In this document: positions 1-8,948 of the stretch, piece by piece
Layout of the letters: every line of letters starts with the position of its first letter
Numbering within the stretch: position 1 is the first letter of the stretch
NCBI GenBank assembly: GCA_028485475.2
Contig: CP144143.1
Location: 2,790,001 to 2,854,000, forward strand
Reading direction: 5' to 3'
Length of the DNA: 64,000 nucleotides
Source: Chitinophagaceae bacterium C216
GTDB lineage: Bacteria; Bacteroidota; Bacteroidia; Chitinophagales; Chitinophagaceae
The notes under the pieces: model-generated
Told to the model about the DNA's origin: nothing
What the model saw: only the letters and a program-made list of their open reading frames with translations
Database searches by the model: none
Made by a program: the position numbers and the translations under genes

Positions 1-474
1 CGATTCATAGAATACCATGGTACGTTCTTCGGTTTTCAGCTTTTCCAACAAGGTATGACGACCTTTCTTAAGTGGCAGAAATCCTTCAAAAGAAAACCTG
101 TTAGTAGGTAGTCCACTATTTACTAGGGCGGGCACGAATGCAGTAGGGCCGGGTAAACTTTCTACCTTTATTTCATTACGAACGCAGGCACGTACGAGCA
201 AGAATGCGGGGTCTGAAATGCCCGGTGTACCAGCGTCCGTAACCAATGCCATTTTTTTGCCCGCCGCCAATTGCTGTACCAGATGATCAACTATTTTGTG
301 CTCATTATGCTGGTGATAAGGCGTAAGTGGTTTAGATATCTGGTAATGATTTAAAAGATGTGAGGTGGTACGCGTATCTTCAGCCAATATCACATCCACC
401 TCCTTTAGTAACTCCAAGGCTCTTAAAGTAATGTCCTTCAGATTACCAATAGGAGTAGGAATAAGATATAACAT
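1..474 (-). CDS. rsmI: RsmI, 16S rRNA (cytidine-1402-2'-O)-methyltransferase, 3' end cut by window edge
   Basis: The reverse-strand reading frame starts at 474 with MLYLIPTPIGNLKDIT and runs open to the left edge (158 codons seen of roughly 220-280 usual). Visible family marks are the N-terminal PTPIGNLKDIT motif, AEDTRTT, VTDAGTPGISDPA and LPGPTAF, all typical of the tetrapyrrole-methylase-fold RsmI family. The enzyme uses S-adenosylmethionine to 2'-O-methylate C1402 of 16S rRNA in the decoding centre. It lies upstream of nothing else on this strand in view; purS follows 67 bases to the right on the same strand. The C-terminal part is outside the window, so integrity cannot be judged. Confidence 0.93.
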   Translation of the reverse strand, partial: MLYLIPTPIGNLKDITLRALELLKEVDVILAEDTRTTSHLLNHYQISKPLTPYHQHNEHKIVDHLVQQLAAGKKMALVTDAGTPGISDPAFLLVRACVRNEIKVESLPGPTAFVPALVNSGLPTNRFSFEGFLPLKKGRHTLLEKLKTEERTMVFYES

Positions 475-541
475 CAGCTAGTGAAATTGATGAACAACGA
501 TTAGTACTCACATTTATCGGCCCAGGCAAAAGCCACTTATA

Positions 542-790
542 CTATTTTAATACGTTTACTTCGTAGTATTCCATTACAGCATTGGCCAATAGTTTCTTGG
601 CAGCCTCCTCTCCAACGGTTTTGGCGGCTTCTTCACTTTCTGCATCTACCTGCAGAATAATATTCTTGCCAACTCGTACGTCTTCTACGTTCTTTAAACC
701 TAAATTTTCCAATCCGCCTTTTACAGCTTTACCCTGCGGATCTAATAACTCTTTTAGAGGCATGATAATCACTTGTACTGTATAACTCAT
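542..790 (-). CDS. purS: PurS, small subunit of phosphoribosylformylglycinamidine synthase
   Basis: An 82-residue protein of normal PurS length, with YTVQVIIMPLKELLDPQGKA at the start and LGLKNVEDVRVGK in the middle, matching the compact ferredoxin-like PurS fold. PurS bridges the amidotransferase PurQ and small PurL in the fourth step of purine synthesis (FGAR to FGAM). Neither purQ nor purL is visible here, so in this genome the complex is encoded at separate loci. It ends 67 bases before rsmI and starts 2 bases after the pssA stop, so pssA-purS are probably cotranscribed. The family assignment is firm. Confidence 0.9.
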   Translation of the reverse strand: MSYTVQVIIMPLKELLDPQGKAVKGGLENLGLKNVEDVRVGKNIILQVDAESEEAAKTVGEEAAKKLLANAVMEYYEVNVLK

Positions 791-792
791 AA

Positions 793-1542
793 CTAAATTT
801 TACCTGGCTTAAAAATCAAAGATACGAGAACGTAGCTCACAAAAATAACAGGCACCGCCGCCCATCTTAAAAAAATGATGGCTACAATACCTATTAGTAA
901 TAAAATGAATTTCTCAATATTGCTTTTAACACTGAAATTTTTAAACTTTAGGCTGATTAAAGGAAGATTCACTACCATCAGCAGCGATACCACCACAGTG
1001 ATACCATATAAAACATATGGATTCAAAACAACCCCCTCCCAGAATGAGTTATCACCCCCAACAATGAATGGCAAGGAAGCTATGGTAAGACCTGCAGCAG
1101 GCGAAGGTACCCCTTTGAAATAATAGGTTTGTTCCTTATCGAGATTAAATTTGGCTAGACGCCATACTGCACAACAAGGGATTAATAACGCCGGCAACAA
1201 ATAGCCTATATTATCAGGAGCCATTCCATTTCTGCTCAGTGCAAGTTCCAATAATCGATACATAATCATTCCGGGAGCTACACCAAAAGTTACCGCATCG
1301 CACAACGAATCTAACTGTGCGCCCATCTCGGAACTGGCATGCATTAGTCTCGCTATAAATCCGTCAAGGAAGTCCACCACTGCTGCTAAAAATATATACA
1401 CTCCTCCAATCATAAGGCCAAAAGAAAAATCGCCCGGTTTATTGCTAAAAAGCAAGCTATCACCGTCTTTAAAAATATAGATGATAGCCACACAGCCAAA
1501 AACCAGATTTAGTAACGTAAAGAAATTGGGGAGCTGTTTCAT
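793..1542 (-). CDS. pssA: CDP-alcohol phosphatidyltransferase, probable phosphatidylserine synthase
   Basis: A 249-residue integral membrane protein with about seven hydrophobic segments. The CDP-alcohol phosphotransferase signature is complete: D60-G61-x2-A64-R65-x8-G74-x3-D78-x3-D82. This motif binds CDP-diacylglycerol and a divalent cation. The pattern of a short N-terminal MKQLPNFFTLLNLVFG leader and the PSPAAG segment agrees with bacterial type II phosphatidylserine synthases, which make the precursor of phosphatidylethanolamine at the inner membrane. It sits directly upstream of purS (2-base gap) and downstream of pepP (24-base gap). Other CDP-alcohol transferases are possible, but the length and motifs favour PssA. 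Confidence 0.85.
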   Translation of the reverse strand: MKQLPNFFTLLNLVFGCVAIIYIFKDGDSLLFSNKPGDFSFGLMIGGVYIFLAAVVDFLDGFIARLMHASSEMGAQLDSLCDAVTFGVAPGMIMYRLLELALSRNGMAPDNIGYLLPALLIPCCAVWRLAKFNLDKEQTYYFKGVPSPAAGLTIASLPFIVGGDNSFWEGVVLNPYVLYGITVVVSLLMVVNLPLISLKFKNFSVKSNIEKFILLLIGIVAIIFLRWAAVPVIFVSYVLVSLIFKPGKI

Positions 1543-1566
1543 ATTGACTTTATTAACTAATGCCCT

Positions 1567-2856
1567 TTACCGCTTCATCAGTCTTTCGATATCATCAGCC
1601 TCAATGGGAATATTCTTCATCAAGTCTATATTACCGTTCTTAGTAAGCCAATAGTTATTCTCAATACGAATGCCCATTTGCTCTTCCTCAATATAGATAC
1701 CGGGTTCTATGGTAAGGAGCATGCCGGGTTTGAGCGGCGTCCGGAACGGCCCTAAGTCATGCACATCCACCCCTAGATGATGCGAAATACCATGATAAGT
1801 ATAGCGACGATAAGCACGGTTTTCGGGGTCTTCGTTTTTCACATCAGCCTTTGTCAGTAGTCCCAATTTCAGAAAGTGCTTGGTAAGCTCATCACCTACC
1901 TTCTCGTGATATTCGGCGATGGTGATACCCGGTTTCAGAATACTGGCACAGTAGCGATGGACAGCTAGGCAGGCATTGTACACTTCTTTTTGTCTTTTCG
2001 TAAACTTACCGTTAACAGGTACTGTGCGGGTTAAATCAGCATTATATCCACCGTATTCAGCACCAAAATCCATTAATATCAGCTCACCGTCTTTACACTG
2101 ATTATTGTTAAACACATAATGCAATACACGAGCATTATCACCACTGGCGATGATACTACCATATGCTTCTCCGGTAGCACGTTGGCTTAGGAAGGAGTGC
2201 ATAATTTCTGCTTCTATTTCGAACTCCCATACACCAGGCTTGATAAACTTCAATAATCGACGGAAAGTATTATCGGTAATATCGATAGCCTTTTGTACCA
2301 CTTCTATTTCGTGCTTAGTCTTTACGGCACGCAATTCTTGTACTATAGGAGCTGCACGCAAATAATGATGTAAGGGATATCGTTCTTTTAAATACTTAAT
2401 ATAACGGGTCTGTGCCGTATCGGTCCAGACACTTTTGCGATCATGCTCGTTAGAATCTAAATACACATGCTCTGCAGCATGCATCCAGCTTTGAAACAGT
2501 GCGGGCAATGCATCCAGCCATACAATGGTTTTAATACCGCTGATAGCCTGCGCTTCTTCCTTTCTCAACCTTTTCCCGTCCCATTTTTCCTTTAGTTCAT
2601 TAGGGCGTACCAGCACCAGCACTTCTTTATACTTGGGATCGGGGTTATCGGGATACAGGATCAGCATAGTCTCTTCCTGACGAACACCAGTGAGCCAATA
2701 AAGCGTACTATTAGGCTTGTATTTATATACGGCATCTGCATTTTGAGGCATTTCATCATTAGCCACAAAAATAGCGATAGCGTTTTTTTGCATCTTGCTC
2801 ACAAACCGCTTACGGTTCTGAATAAAAAGAGTAGGGTCTAACGGAAGATATTTCAT
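1567..2856 (-). CDS. pepP: Xaa-Pro aminopeptidase, M24B family
   Basis: Read from the ATG at 2856 the protein is 429 residues and begins MKYLPLDPTLFIQNRKRF, the usual N-terminus of aminopeptidase P. The frame is open 30 codons further upstream (to 2946), but that extension has no family likeness. The N-terminal creatinase-like domain is followed by the pita-bread catalytic domain. The two-metal ligands are visible: the Asp pair in LILMDFGAEYGGYNADLTRT, the His in YTYHGISHHLGVDVHD, and the Glu residues in LLTIEPGIYIEE and GIRIENNYWLT. It removes N-terminal residues before proline from cytosolic peptides. The gene leads a probable run pepP-pssA-purS. Confidence 0.92.
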   Translation of the reverse strand: MKYLPLDPTLFIQNRKRFVSKMQKNAIAIFVANDEMPQNADAVYKYKPNSTLYWLTGVRQEETMLILYPDNPDPKYKEVLVLVRPNELKEKWDGKRLRKEEAQAISGIKTIVWLDALPALFQSWMHAAEHVYLDSNEHDRKSVWTDTAQTRYIKYLKERYPLHHYLRAAPIVQELRAVKTKHEIEVVQKAIDITDNTFRRLLKFIKPGVWEFEIEAEIMHSFLSQRATGEAYGSIIASGDNARVLHYVFNNNQCKDGELILMDFGAEYGGYNADLTRTVPVNGKFTKRQKEVYNACLAVHRYCASILKPGITIAEYHEKVGDELTKHFLKLGLLTKADVKNEDPENRAYRRYTYHGISHHLGVDVHDLGPFRTPLKPGMLLTIEPGIYIEEEQMGIRIENNYWLTKNGNIDLMKNIPIEADDIERLMKR

Positions 2857-3014
2857 CGAACTATTTTTTGAGGCGCTAAAGATAGGCAAAAAAGCCGGAG
2901 CCTTAAATACACGTATGGCAATGTCGCTCTTTAAGATTGTTAGCAACTAAATCTATGCTATTCTGACTCAATAGGTTAAGCGATGTACTGGATTATCGGA
3001 TGTAGCTAGGCGGA

Positions 3015-3659
3015 TTAGAACAATCCATATAGGGTTGAATCCACCTTGGTAATGATTTCACCGAAGTGTTCTTCGTTTTCGGCAAACTTATTTTTGTCTA
3101 CGTCGATCACCAAAAGCGGACCTTCTTTATAGGAAGCTACCCATTTGTTGTAATACTCATTGAGTCTTTTCAGATAATCTAGACGAATGTTTTCCTCATA
3201 CTCCCGGCCGCGTTTCTGAATCTGTCCCACCAGTGTGGGCACAGAAGCACTCAGATAAATCATCAAATCGGGAGGTTTTACCATCGACTTTAATGTTTGG
3301 AAAAACTCAAAATAGTTATCATAATCGCGTTTACTCATCAATCCCATCTCGTGGAGGTTGGGAGCGAAGATATGTGCATCTTCATAGATAGTCCTATCCT
3401 GTATAACAGTTTCGGTGCCATTTTGGATTTCCAACAACTGTTTTAAACGGATATGCAAAAAGTAGATCTGCAGGTTAAAACTCCAGCGGGGCATATCCTC
3501 ATAGAAGTCCATCAGATAGGGATTGTGGTCCACATCTTCAAAATGAGGAATCCACCTATAATGTTTGGCCAGCATCTGGGTAAGCGTAGTTTTTCCTGCC
3601 CCAATATTTCCGGCAACAGCAATGTGCTTGGGTTTAGATTTTGATTTCGCCATTTTCAC
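3015..3659 (-). CDS. Deoxynucleoside kinase (deoxyadenosine/deoxycytidine/deoxyguanosine kinase family)
   Basis: A 214-residue protein of the dNK family. The Walker A loop GNIGAGKTT lies at residues 17-25, and the DRTIYEDAHIF segment carries the DRS-type motif that contacts the substrate and phosphate. KRGREYEENI resembles the lid region with catalytic arginines. It phosphorylates deoxynucleosides to monophosphates in the salvage pathway, in the cytosol. The base specificity cannot be read from sequence alone. A second in-frame ATG at residue 3 (MAKSK) is an equally good start. It stands alone between pepP and trpS, with gaps of 158 and 83 bases. Confidence 0.88.
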   Translation of the reverse strand: MKMAKSKSKPKHIAVAGNIGAGKTTLTQMLAKHYRWIPHFEDVDHNPYLMDFYEDMPRWSFNLQIYFLHIRLKQLLEIQNGTETVIQDRTIYEDAHIFAPNLHEMGLMSKRDYDNYFEFFQTLKSMVKPPDLMIYLSASVPTLVGQIQKRGREYEENIRLDYLKRLNEYYNKWVASYKEGPLLVIDVDKNKFAENEEHFGEIITKVDSTLYGLF

Positions 3660-3742
3660 AAGATGGTTAATGCTTTATTGTCCGAGCTTTAAATAACTTC
3701 ATTAAAGTTCGGCAATGATTATGCTTATTCGATCGCTATTTA

Positions 3743-4744
3743 TCAAAAATATAATAATCCCATGGCTTTTCGCACTTCTTTCATAGTGCGTTCAGCACTT
3801 TCTGCGGCCTTTTCTGCACCTGAGCTAAGAATTCTATTCAGCTCCGCCTCATTATCACGAATATCCTGAGCCTTCTGCCGAATCGGAGCAATATACTGTA
3901 CCATATCTTCCGCTAGTTGCTTCTTCATATCACCATAACGGATGGCACAGTTGTTATAGTCTTCTTCAAATTTATGAATTACTTCTTCTTTACTCACCAG
4001 TTTCATCAAGTCAAAGAGATTCTCAATGTAATCCGGCTTAGGGCTATTGGGTTCAGTAGGACCTGCGTCGGTTTTGGCCTTCATTATTTTTTTGCGGATC
4101 AGATCATCATCATCGGCAAGATAAATAGTAGCATATTGGTTCTCACTTTTACTCATTTTCCCCGAACCATCCAAGCTGGGTACTTTCAACAGAGCTTCAC
4201 CAAAATTAAATGCTTGCGGCTCTGGGAATACCTCACTATATCTGTGATTAAAACGGTTGGCAAAAGTGCGGGTCATTTCCAGATGCTGTTCCTGATCTTT
4301 TCCGACAGGCACCAGTTTAGCGCGATGAAGTAAAATATCAGCTGCCATCAATACCGGATAAGTAAGCAAACCGGCATTGACATTATGAGGCTGCAATCGT
4401 ACTTTATCTTTAAAAGTGGTTGTCTTTTCCAACTCACCTTTATATGCCAGCATATTTAAGTATAAATACAACTCGGTAGTTTGTGGCACATCGCTCTGAC
4501 AATAAAGAGTTACTTTCTGAGGATCTAGTCCACAGGCCAGATATTCAGACACTACTTTTAGTACATTTTCTCTTAGTTCCTTTGTGTCGGGATGGGTTGT
4601 TAAAGAGTGCAGATCGGCTATAAAGAAAAAGCATTCATACTCATTCTGCATCTTCACATAGTTGCGCAGAGCACCAAAATAATTTCCCAAGTGCAGATTT
4701 CCGGTTGGTCGAACACCACTTACTACTATTGCTTTGTTACTCAT
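3743..4744 (-). CDS. trpS: Tryptophanyl-tRNA synthetase
   Basis: A 333-residue class Ic aminoacyl-tRNA synthetase of normal bacterial length. The HIGH-like signature is HLGN at residues 18-21 in GVRPTGNLHLGNYFGALRN, and the KMSKS loop is present near residues 195-199 (GSGKMSKSENQ). It charges tRNA-Trp using ATP. A near-consensus -7 element (TATCTTCG on the minus strand, 4758-4751) lies just before the start codon. The gene is separated from dxs by 136 bases and may be transcribed on its own. Confidence 0.96.
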   Translation of the reverse strand: MSNKAIVVSGVRPTGNLHLGNYFGALRNYVKMQNEYECFFFIADLHSLTTHPDTKELRENVLKVVSEYLACGLDPQKVTLYCQSDVPQTTELYLYLNMLAYKGELEKTTTFKDKVRLQPHNVNAGLLTYPVLMAADILLHRAKLVPVGKDQEQHLEMTRTFANRFNHRYSEVFPEPQAFNFGEALLKVPSLDGSGKMSKSENQYATIYLADDDDLIRKKIMKAKTDAGPTEPNSPKPDYIENLFDLMKLVSKEEVIHKFEEDYNNCAIRYGDMKKQLAEDMVQYIAPIRQKAQDIRDNEAELNRILSSGAEKAAESAERTMKEVRKAMGLLYF

Positions 4745-4880
4745 AGGCTGCGAAGATAAATTTAAAATGCAGAACAGGAAATGGAAAAATCAATAAGTTT
4801 CTTCCACTACCCTTCTTTTGGGAACTTCGGCAGCTTCCTATAAGTAAATATTGCAATAAGAAATCGAGACTAGTGGCTAA

Positions 4881-6806
4881 TTAGGACATTAAGGATACTT
4901 TTACATCCATCATCTGTCTGATGGCATCCGCAATACCTGCAGCATCGTATCCGCACTCATGATGTAGTTCTTTTGGCGTACCGTGTTCTACGATTCTATC
5001 GGGAATTCCGAGGATGCGAATATCGTTCTTGTATCCGTGTGCGGCCATAAACTCCAGCACAGCACTACCAAATCCGCCCACTACAGTTCCATCTTCTACC
5101 GTAATGATTTTTTCGTATTTGCTCAATGCCTCATGAAGTAGTTCCTCATCGAGGGGTTTAGCAAAACGCATATCGTAATGAGCGGGATCTATCCCATCCT
5201 GCTTTACATCGCGAATGGCGGCAGCTGCAAAATTGCCGGGATGTCCCAAAGAAAGGATCGCTATATCTCTTCCATCTTTGAGTTTTCTACCTTTCCCTAT
5301 GGGAACTTCTTGCATGGGGGTTTGCCATTGGGGCATCACACCTTCACCACGGGGATATCTGATTACAAAAGGCATTTGAGTAGATTCCAGTTGTGCAGTA
5401 TACATCAGATTTCGCAGCTCACTTTCGTTCATGGGAGCACTGATGATCATATTAGGGATACAACGGAAATAGGCTATATCATAACATCCGTGATGGGTAG
5501 GGCCGTCATCCCCTACCAGTCCGGCGCGGTCTATACAAAGTACCACAGGCAGCTTCTGTATCGCTATATCATGCACCACCTGGTCGTATGCACGCTGCAT
5601 AAAGGTAGAATACATATGACAGAACACCCTTAACCCTTGAGTTGCTAGGCCGGCACTTAGCGTAGCAGCATGCTGCTCGCATATACCTACATCGAATGCT
5701 CGATCTGGCATCTCCTCCATCATGTACTTAAGAGAAGAACCCGAAGGCATGGCGGGCGTTACTGCAAAGATCTTATCGTTCTGTTTAGCTAGCTCAATGA
5801 TGGTTTTTCCAAACACATCCTGATACTTAGGTGGCTGAGGAGTGTCGAATTTCTTTTTATATATTTCTCCTGTTACCTTATCAAATGTACCTGGAGCATG
5901 CCATTTGGTTTGATCTTTTTCGGCCAGGGCATACCCTTTACCCTTTGTAGTAATTACGTGCAGAAGTTTAGGGCCTGGGATATCTTTCAGGTCGTTTAAA
6001 GTATCAATAAGTTTGGTAATATTATGCCCGTCGATCGGACCAAAATATCGAATCTTAAGCGCTTCAAAAAGATTGGAACTACTGTTCACAAGCCCCTTTA
6101 CGCTTTCGGCCAGTTTGTGCATCATGGAGCGGGTAAATTTATTACCCACGGGCAATTTGCCCAATGCATTCCATATATCGTCTTTCAGTTTATTGTAGGT
6201 ACGTGAAGTAGTAATATCTGTGAGATATTCTTTGAGCGCTCCCACGTTGGGATCAATGCCTATCCCATTATCGTTGAGAATTATTAGCAAATTGGTATTG
6301 GCGACACCTGCATGATTCATGGCCTCGAATGCCATACCGGCGGTCATGGAACCATCACCGATGATGGCAACCACTTTTCTATCCTCCTCCCCTTTATACT
6401 TGGCAGCGATTGCCATACCCAGCGCAGCGGAAATGGAGGTGGAAGAATGCCCTACACCAAAAGCATCGTACTCACTTTCAGAACGTTTGGGAAATCCGCT
6501 TAAACCATTGTATTTTCTGTTAGTAACAAACTGATCGCGGCGCCCAGTAATGATTTTATGACCATATGCTTGATGCCCTACATCCCAAACCAACTGATCG
6601 TAAGGAGCATTATATACATAATGCAATGCAGTGGTAAGCTCTACTACACCCAAGCTGGCGGCAAAATGTCCGCCGTGCACACTTACAACGTCAATAATAT
6701 ATTGCCTCAGCTGTTCACAAAACTCATGCAACTTCTCCCGTGGAATTTTTTTCAAATCCTCAGGACTATTCACAGATTGAAGTAAGGGTCCAGGTGTAAT
6801 AGTCAT
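4881..6806 (-). CDS. dxs: 1-deoxy-D-xylulose-5-phosphate synthase
   Basis: A 641-residue thiamine-diphosphate enzyme, full length for DXS. Visible marks include HGGHFAASLGVVELTTALH (catalytic His region near residue 47), WDVGHQAYGHK, GVGHSSTSISAALGMA, the thiamine-diphosphate motif GDGSMTAGMAFEAMNHAG from residue 150, and the central ALAEKDQTKWHAPGTFD region. It condenses pyruvate and glyceraldehyde 3-phosphate, the first step of the MEP isoprenoid pathway, which in this genome feeds the polyprenyl synthase at 50048. It is divergent from the histidine kinase at 7091 across a 284-base gap. Confidence 0.96.
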   Translation of the reverse strand: MTITPGPLLQSVNSPEDLKKIPREKLHEFCEQLRQYIIDVVSVHGGHFAASLGVVELTTALHYVYNAPYDQLVWDVGHQAYGHKIITGRRDQFVTNRKYNGLSGFPKRSESEYDAFGVGHSSTSISAALGMAIAAKYKGEEDRKVVAIIGDGSMTAGMAFEAMNHAGVANTNLLIILNDNGIGIDPNVGALKEYLTDITTSRTYNKLKDDIWNALGKLPVGNKFTRSMMHKLAESVKGLVNSSSNLFEALKIRYFGPIDGHNITKLIDTLNDLKDIPGPKLLHVITTKGKGYALAEKDQTKWHAPGTFDKVTGEIYKKKFDTPQPPKYQDVFGKTIIELAKQNDKIFAVTPAMPSGSSLKYMMEEMPDRAFDVGICEQHAATLSAGLATQGLRVFCHMYSTFMQRAYDQVVHDIAIQKLPVVLCIDRAGLVGDDGPTHHGCYDIAYFRCIPNMIISAPMNESELRNLMYTAQLESTQMPFVIRYPRGEGVMPQWQTPMQEVPIGKGRKLKDGRDIAILSLGHPGNFAAAAIRDVKQDGIDPAHYDMRFAKPLDEELLHEALSKYEKIITVEDGTVVGGFGSAVLEFMAAHGYKNDIRILGIPDRIVEHGTPKELHHECGYDAAGIADAIRQMMDVKVSLMS

Positions 6807-6810
6807 CCAA

Positions 6811-6830
6811 CAAAGATTTGGACAAAAATA
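6811..6830 (-). promoter_or_regulatory. Candidate dxs promoter (-7 elements)
   Basis: Two Bacteroidota-type -7 candidates on the minus strand: TATTTTTG (6830-6823), an exact TAnnTTTG match, and AATCTTTG (6818-6811), one mismatch. The second ends four bases before the dxs ATG, the same spacing seen at 7091, 16527, 48227, 51013 and 62305. No clear -33 TTTG was found, so which element is used is open. Confidence 0.4.
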
Positions 6831-7052
6831 AGTATTTTGATAGGTAAATTTCTCTTTCTAATTTATAAAACTAGAAGTCGCTTCACTGCGTAAGAATATA
6901 GGAATAGCTTGTTTCAACCCTTAAGGCAACACTCAAAATACAACCATTTTATTATCACAGCTTTATCATACAAAATGCATCCGTAAAAAGATTCTCAGCA
7001 AATTACATTCATCATTATCCGTTTATACATCATCCTTACCACTGATAATTTA

Positions 7053-7086
7053 TTTGAAGAAGCTTGCGGCTTCCTGCTTAGATTTG
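7053..7086 (+). promoter_or_regulatory. Promoter of the LytS-type kinase gene
   Basis: TTTG at 7053-7056 and TAGATTTG at 7079-7086, separated by 22 bases, match the -33/-7 pattern of the Bacteroidota primary sigma factor. The -7 box ends four bases before the ATG at 7091, so the transcript would start at or next to the start codon. The rest of the 6807-7052 gap shows nothing else I can name. Confidence 0.55.
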
Positions 7087-7090
7087 TTTT

Positions 7091-8158
7091 ATGATAATCG
7101 GCAAAAGATACTATTGGGTATTGCAGATTTTGGGATGGAGTGCCTTTTTTTTCTGGCATTTATTTCTAGCCTGGTCGCTCGATAAAATGAATGACCCTCA
7201 GGAACGCATCATCATGATACAGCGCATGGCAAGTTTCAGTATACTAGGATTGATACTGTCACACTTACTGCGCATTGCGATACTCAAAACAAAAGTGCTC
7301 TCGCTTAAAGTATCGAAACAGATTGCACTGCTACTTTTATATACACTAATCACCTCCTTTGTATGTGGCATTATCGAATGGGTCGTTTTAAAAAAATTGG
7401 AACTACTCCATAAGAGCGAATTAGGGATTTTGAACAAATCCCTATTGCTTCTCTTACTAAACAATGCCTTTTCTTGGTTTTTCTATTTCCTCATCTGGAG
7501 CTCCGTATATTTCGGTTACCACTATATTACCAAGGCACAGCAAGAACAGATAGACAATCTCATCTTAAAATCGCACATTAAAGAGTTGGAGCTAAAAACC
7601 ATTAAAACGCACATCAATCCTCATTTTATCTTTAATGCGTTAAATGGTATCAGAGCTATGGTGGATGAAGATCCTCAACGAGCCCGAAGAGCCATTACGG
7701 AGCTGAGTAATATTCTGCGAAGCAGTATCAATCTTGATAAATCTGAAACAATTGCCTTATCAGATGAACTGAATATTGTGAAAGATTATCTAGCTCTGGA
7801 ACAGATGCGTTTTGAAAGCAGACTACAAGTGTCTTTTAATATTGAGGAGGAAACGCTTTACCAACAGATACCTCCAATGATGCTGCAAATGTTGGTGGAG
7901 AATGCCATTAAACATGGTATTAGCCATGAAGTAAACGGGGGCATTGTCAAACTTACTTCTACCGTAAAAAACGGCCTTCTTGAACTCATTGTTGAAAATA
8001 CCGGACAATTGAAAGCAACACCCCCCGACAGCGGTTTCGGAATAAAAAGCATTCGAGAAAGATTATCCTTAGTCTACGGAGATAATGCAACTTTCGAAAT
8101 AAAGCAAGCCGCACCCCATATTGTAGAAGCTAAACTTCAATTGCCTCTCACATTATAA
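7091..8158 (+). CDS. LytS/YehU-type sensor histidine kinase
   Basis: A 355-residue membrane kinase. Roughly residues 1-150 hold four hydrophobic segments, followed by a short coiled-coil-like linker. The His_kinase domain then carries HINPHFIFNALNGIRAM (phosphoacceptor probably H178) and the HATPase region: PPMMLQMLVENAIKHG (N box) and SGFGIKSIRERL (G box). Kinases of this class lack a large periplasmic sensor and pair with LytTR response regulators. The partner starts 3 bases after the stop, so the two form an operon. The signal sensed cannot be told from sequence. Confidence 0.92.
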   Translation: MIIGKRYYWVLQILGWSAFFFWHLFLAWSLDKMNDPQERIIMIQRMASFSILGLILSHLLRIAILKTKVLSLKVSKQIALLLLYTLITSFVCGIIEWVVLKKLELLHKSELGILNKSLLLLLLNNAFSWFFYFLIWSSVYFGYHYITKAQQEQIDNLILKSHIKELELKTIKTHINPHFIFNALNGIRAMVDEDPQRARRAITELSNILRSSINLDKSETIALSDELNIVKDYLALEQMRFESRLQVSFNIEEETLYQQIPPMMLQMLVENAIKHGISHEVNGGIVKLTSTVKNGLLELIVENTGQLKATPPDSGFGIKSIRERLSLVYGDNATFEIKQAAPHIVEAKLQLPLTL

Positions 8159-8161
8159 CCG

Positions 8162-8893
8162 ATGCATATGAGAACAATTATTATAGATGATGAAAGGCTG
8201 GCACGTGCTGAACTTGCCAAACTATTACAACCTTATACCGATATCGAAATTATCGATGAAGCCTCCAATGCTAATGAGGCGATAGAAAAAATCAACGCAC
8301 TACAGCCTGATTTGATTTTTTTGGATATCCAAATGCCCGGCAAAACGGGATTTGAAATGCTTACAGAGCTTGATTTTGTGCCTACAGTAATTTTTACTAC
8401 AGCTTATGACGAATATGCCCTAAAAGCATTTGAGGTAAATGCGCTGGATTATTTATTAAAACCTATTGAATCCAAAAGATTGGAAGCTGCCATCAATAAA
8501 ATAAAATCTACCATTAAAAACACACCCAATGATGAACGCCCCAAGCACGAAGAAATACTGGGTGAAAACAGTCAGGTCTTTCTTAAGGATGGCGACAAAT
8601 GCTGGTTCATTCAACTATCCGAAGTACGGCTATTTGAAAGTGTAGGCAATTATGCCAAAGTATTTTTTAATGGACACAAGCCTTTAATCTTAAAATCACT
8701 TAACGCACTGGAAGAAAGACTAGACCCTAGAATTTTCTTCAGAGCCAACCGTAAACACATCATCAATCTGCGTATGGTGGAAAAAATCGAACCTTACTTT
8801 AATAACGGATTATTAGTAGAATTAAGGGGTGGTGAAAAGATAGAAATCAGCAGAAGACAGGCCGTTAAATTCAAAGAAAGAATGAGTTTCTAA
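8162..8893 (+). CDS. LytTR-family response regulator
   Basis: A 243-residue regulator. Residues 1-120 form a receiver domain with the acidic pair in IIIDDERLARAE, phosphoacceptor D55 in LIFLDIQMPG, the Thr in VIFTTAYDEYAL and the Lys in DYLLKPIES. The C-terminal part (about 140-243) is a LytTR DNA-binding domain, with SVGNYAKVFF, FFRANRKHIINL and EISRRQAVKFKE. It begins three bases after the LytS-type kinase and is its obvious partner. An alternative ATG lies two codons downstream at 8168. Target genes are not identifiable; the adjacent M28 peptidase gene is one candidate. Confidence 0.93.
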   Translation: MHMRTIIIDDERLARAELAKLLQPYTDIEIIDEASNANEAIEKINALQPDLIFLDIQMPGKTGFEMLTELDFVPTVIFTTAYDEYALKAFEVNALDYLLKPIESKRLEAAINKIKSTIKNTPNDERPKHEEILGENSQVFLKDGDKCWFIQLSEVRLFESVGNYAKVFFNGHKPLILKSLNALEERLDPRIFFRANRKHIINLRMVEKIEPYFNNGLLVELRGGEKIEISRRQAVKFKERMSF

Positions 8894-8948
8894 TGATAAA
8901 AAGGTATTACTTTAAAAAACGGATATTTGCTTAAACTTTTCTGGAAAC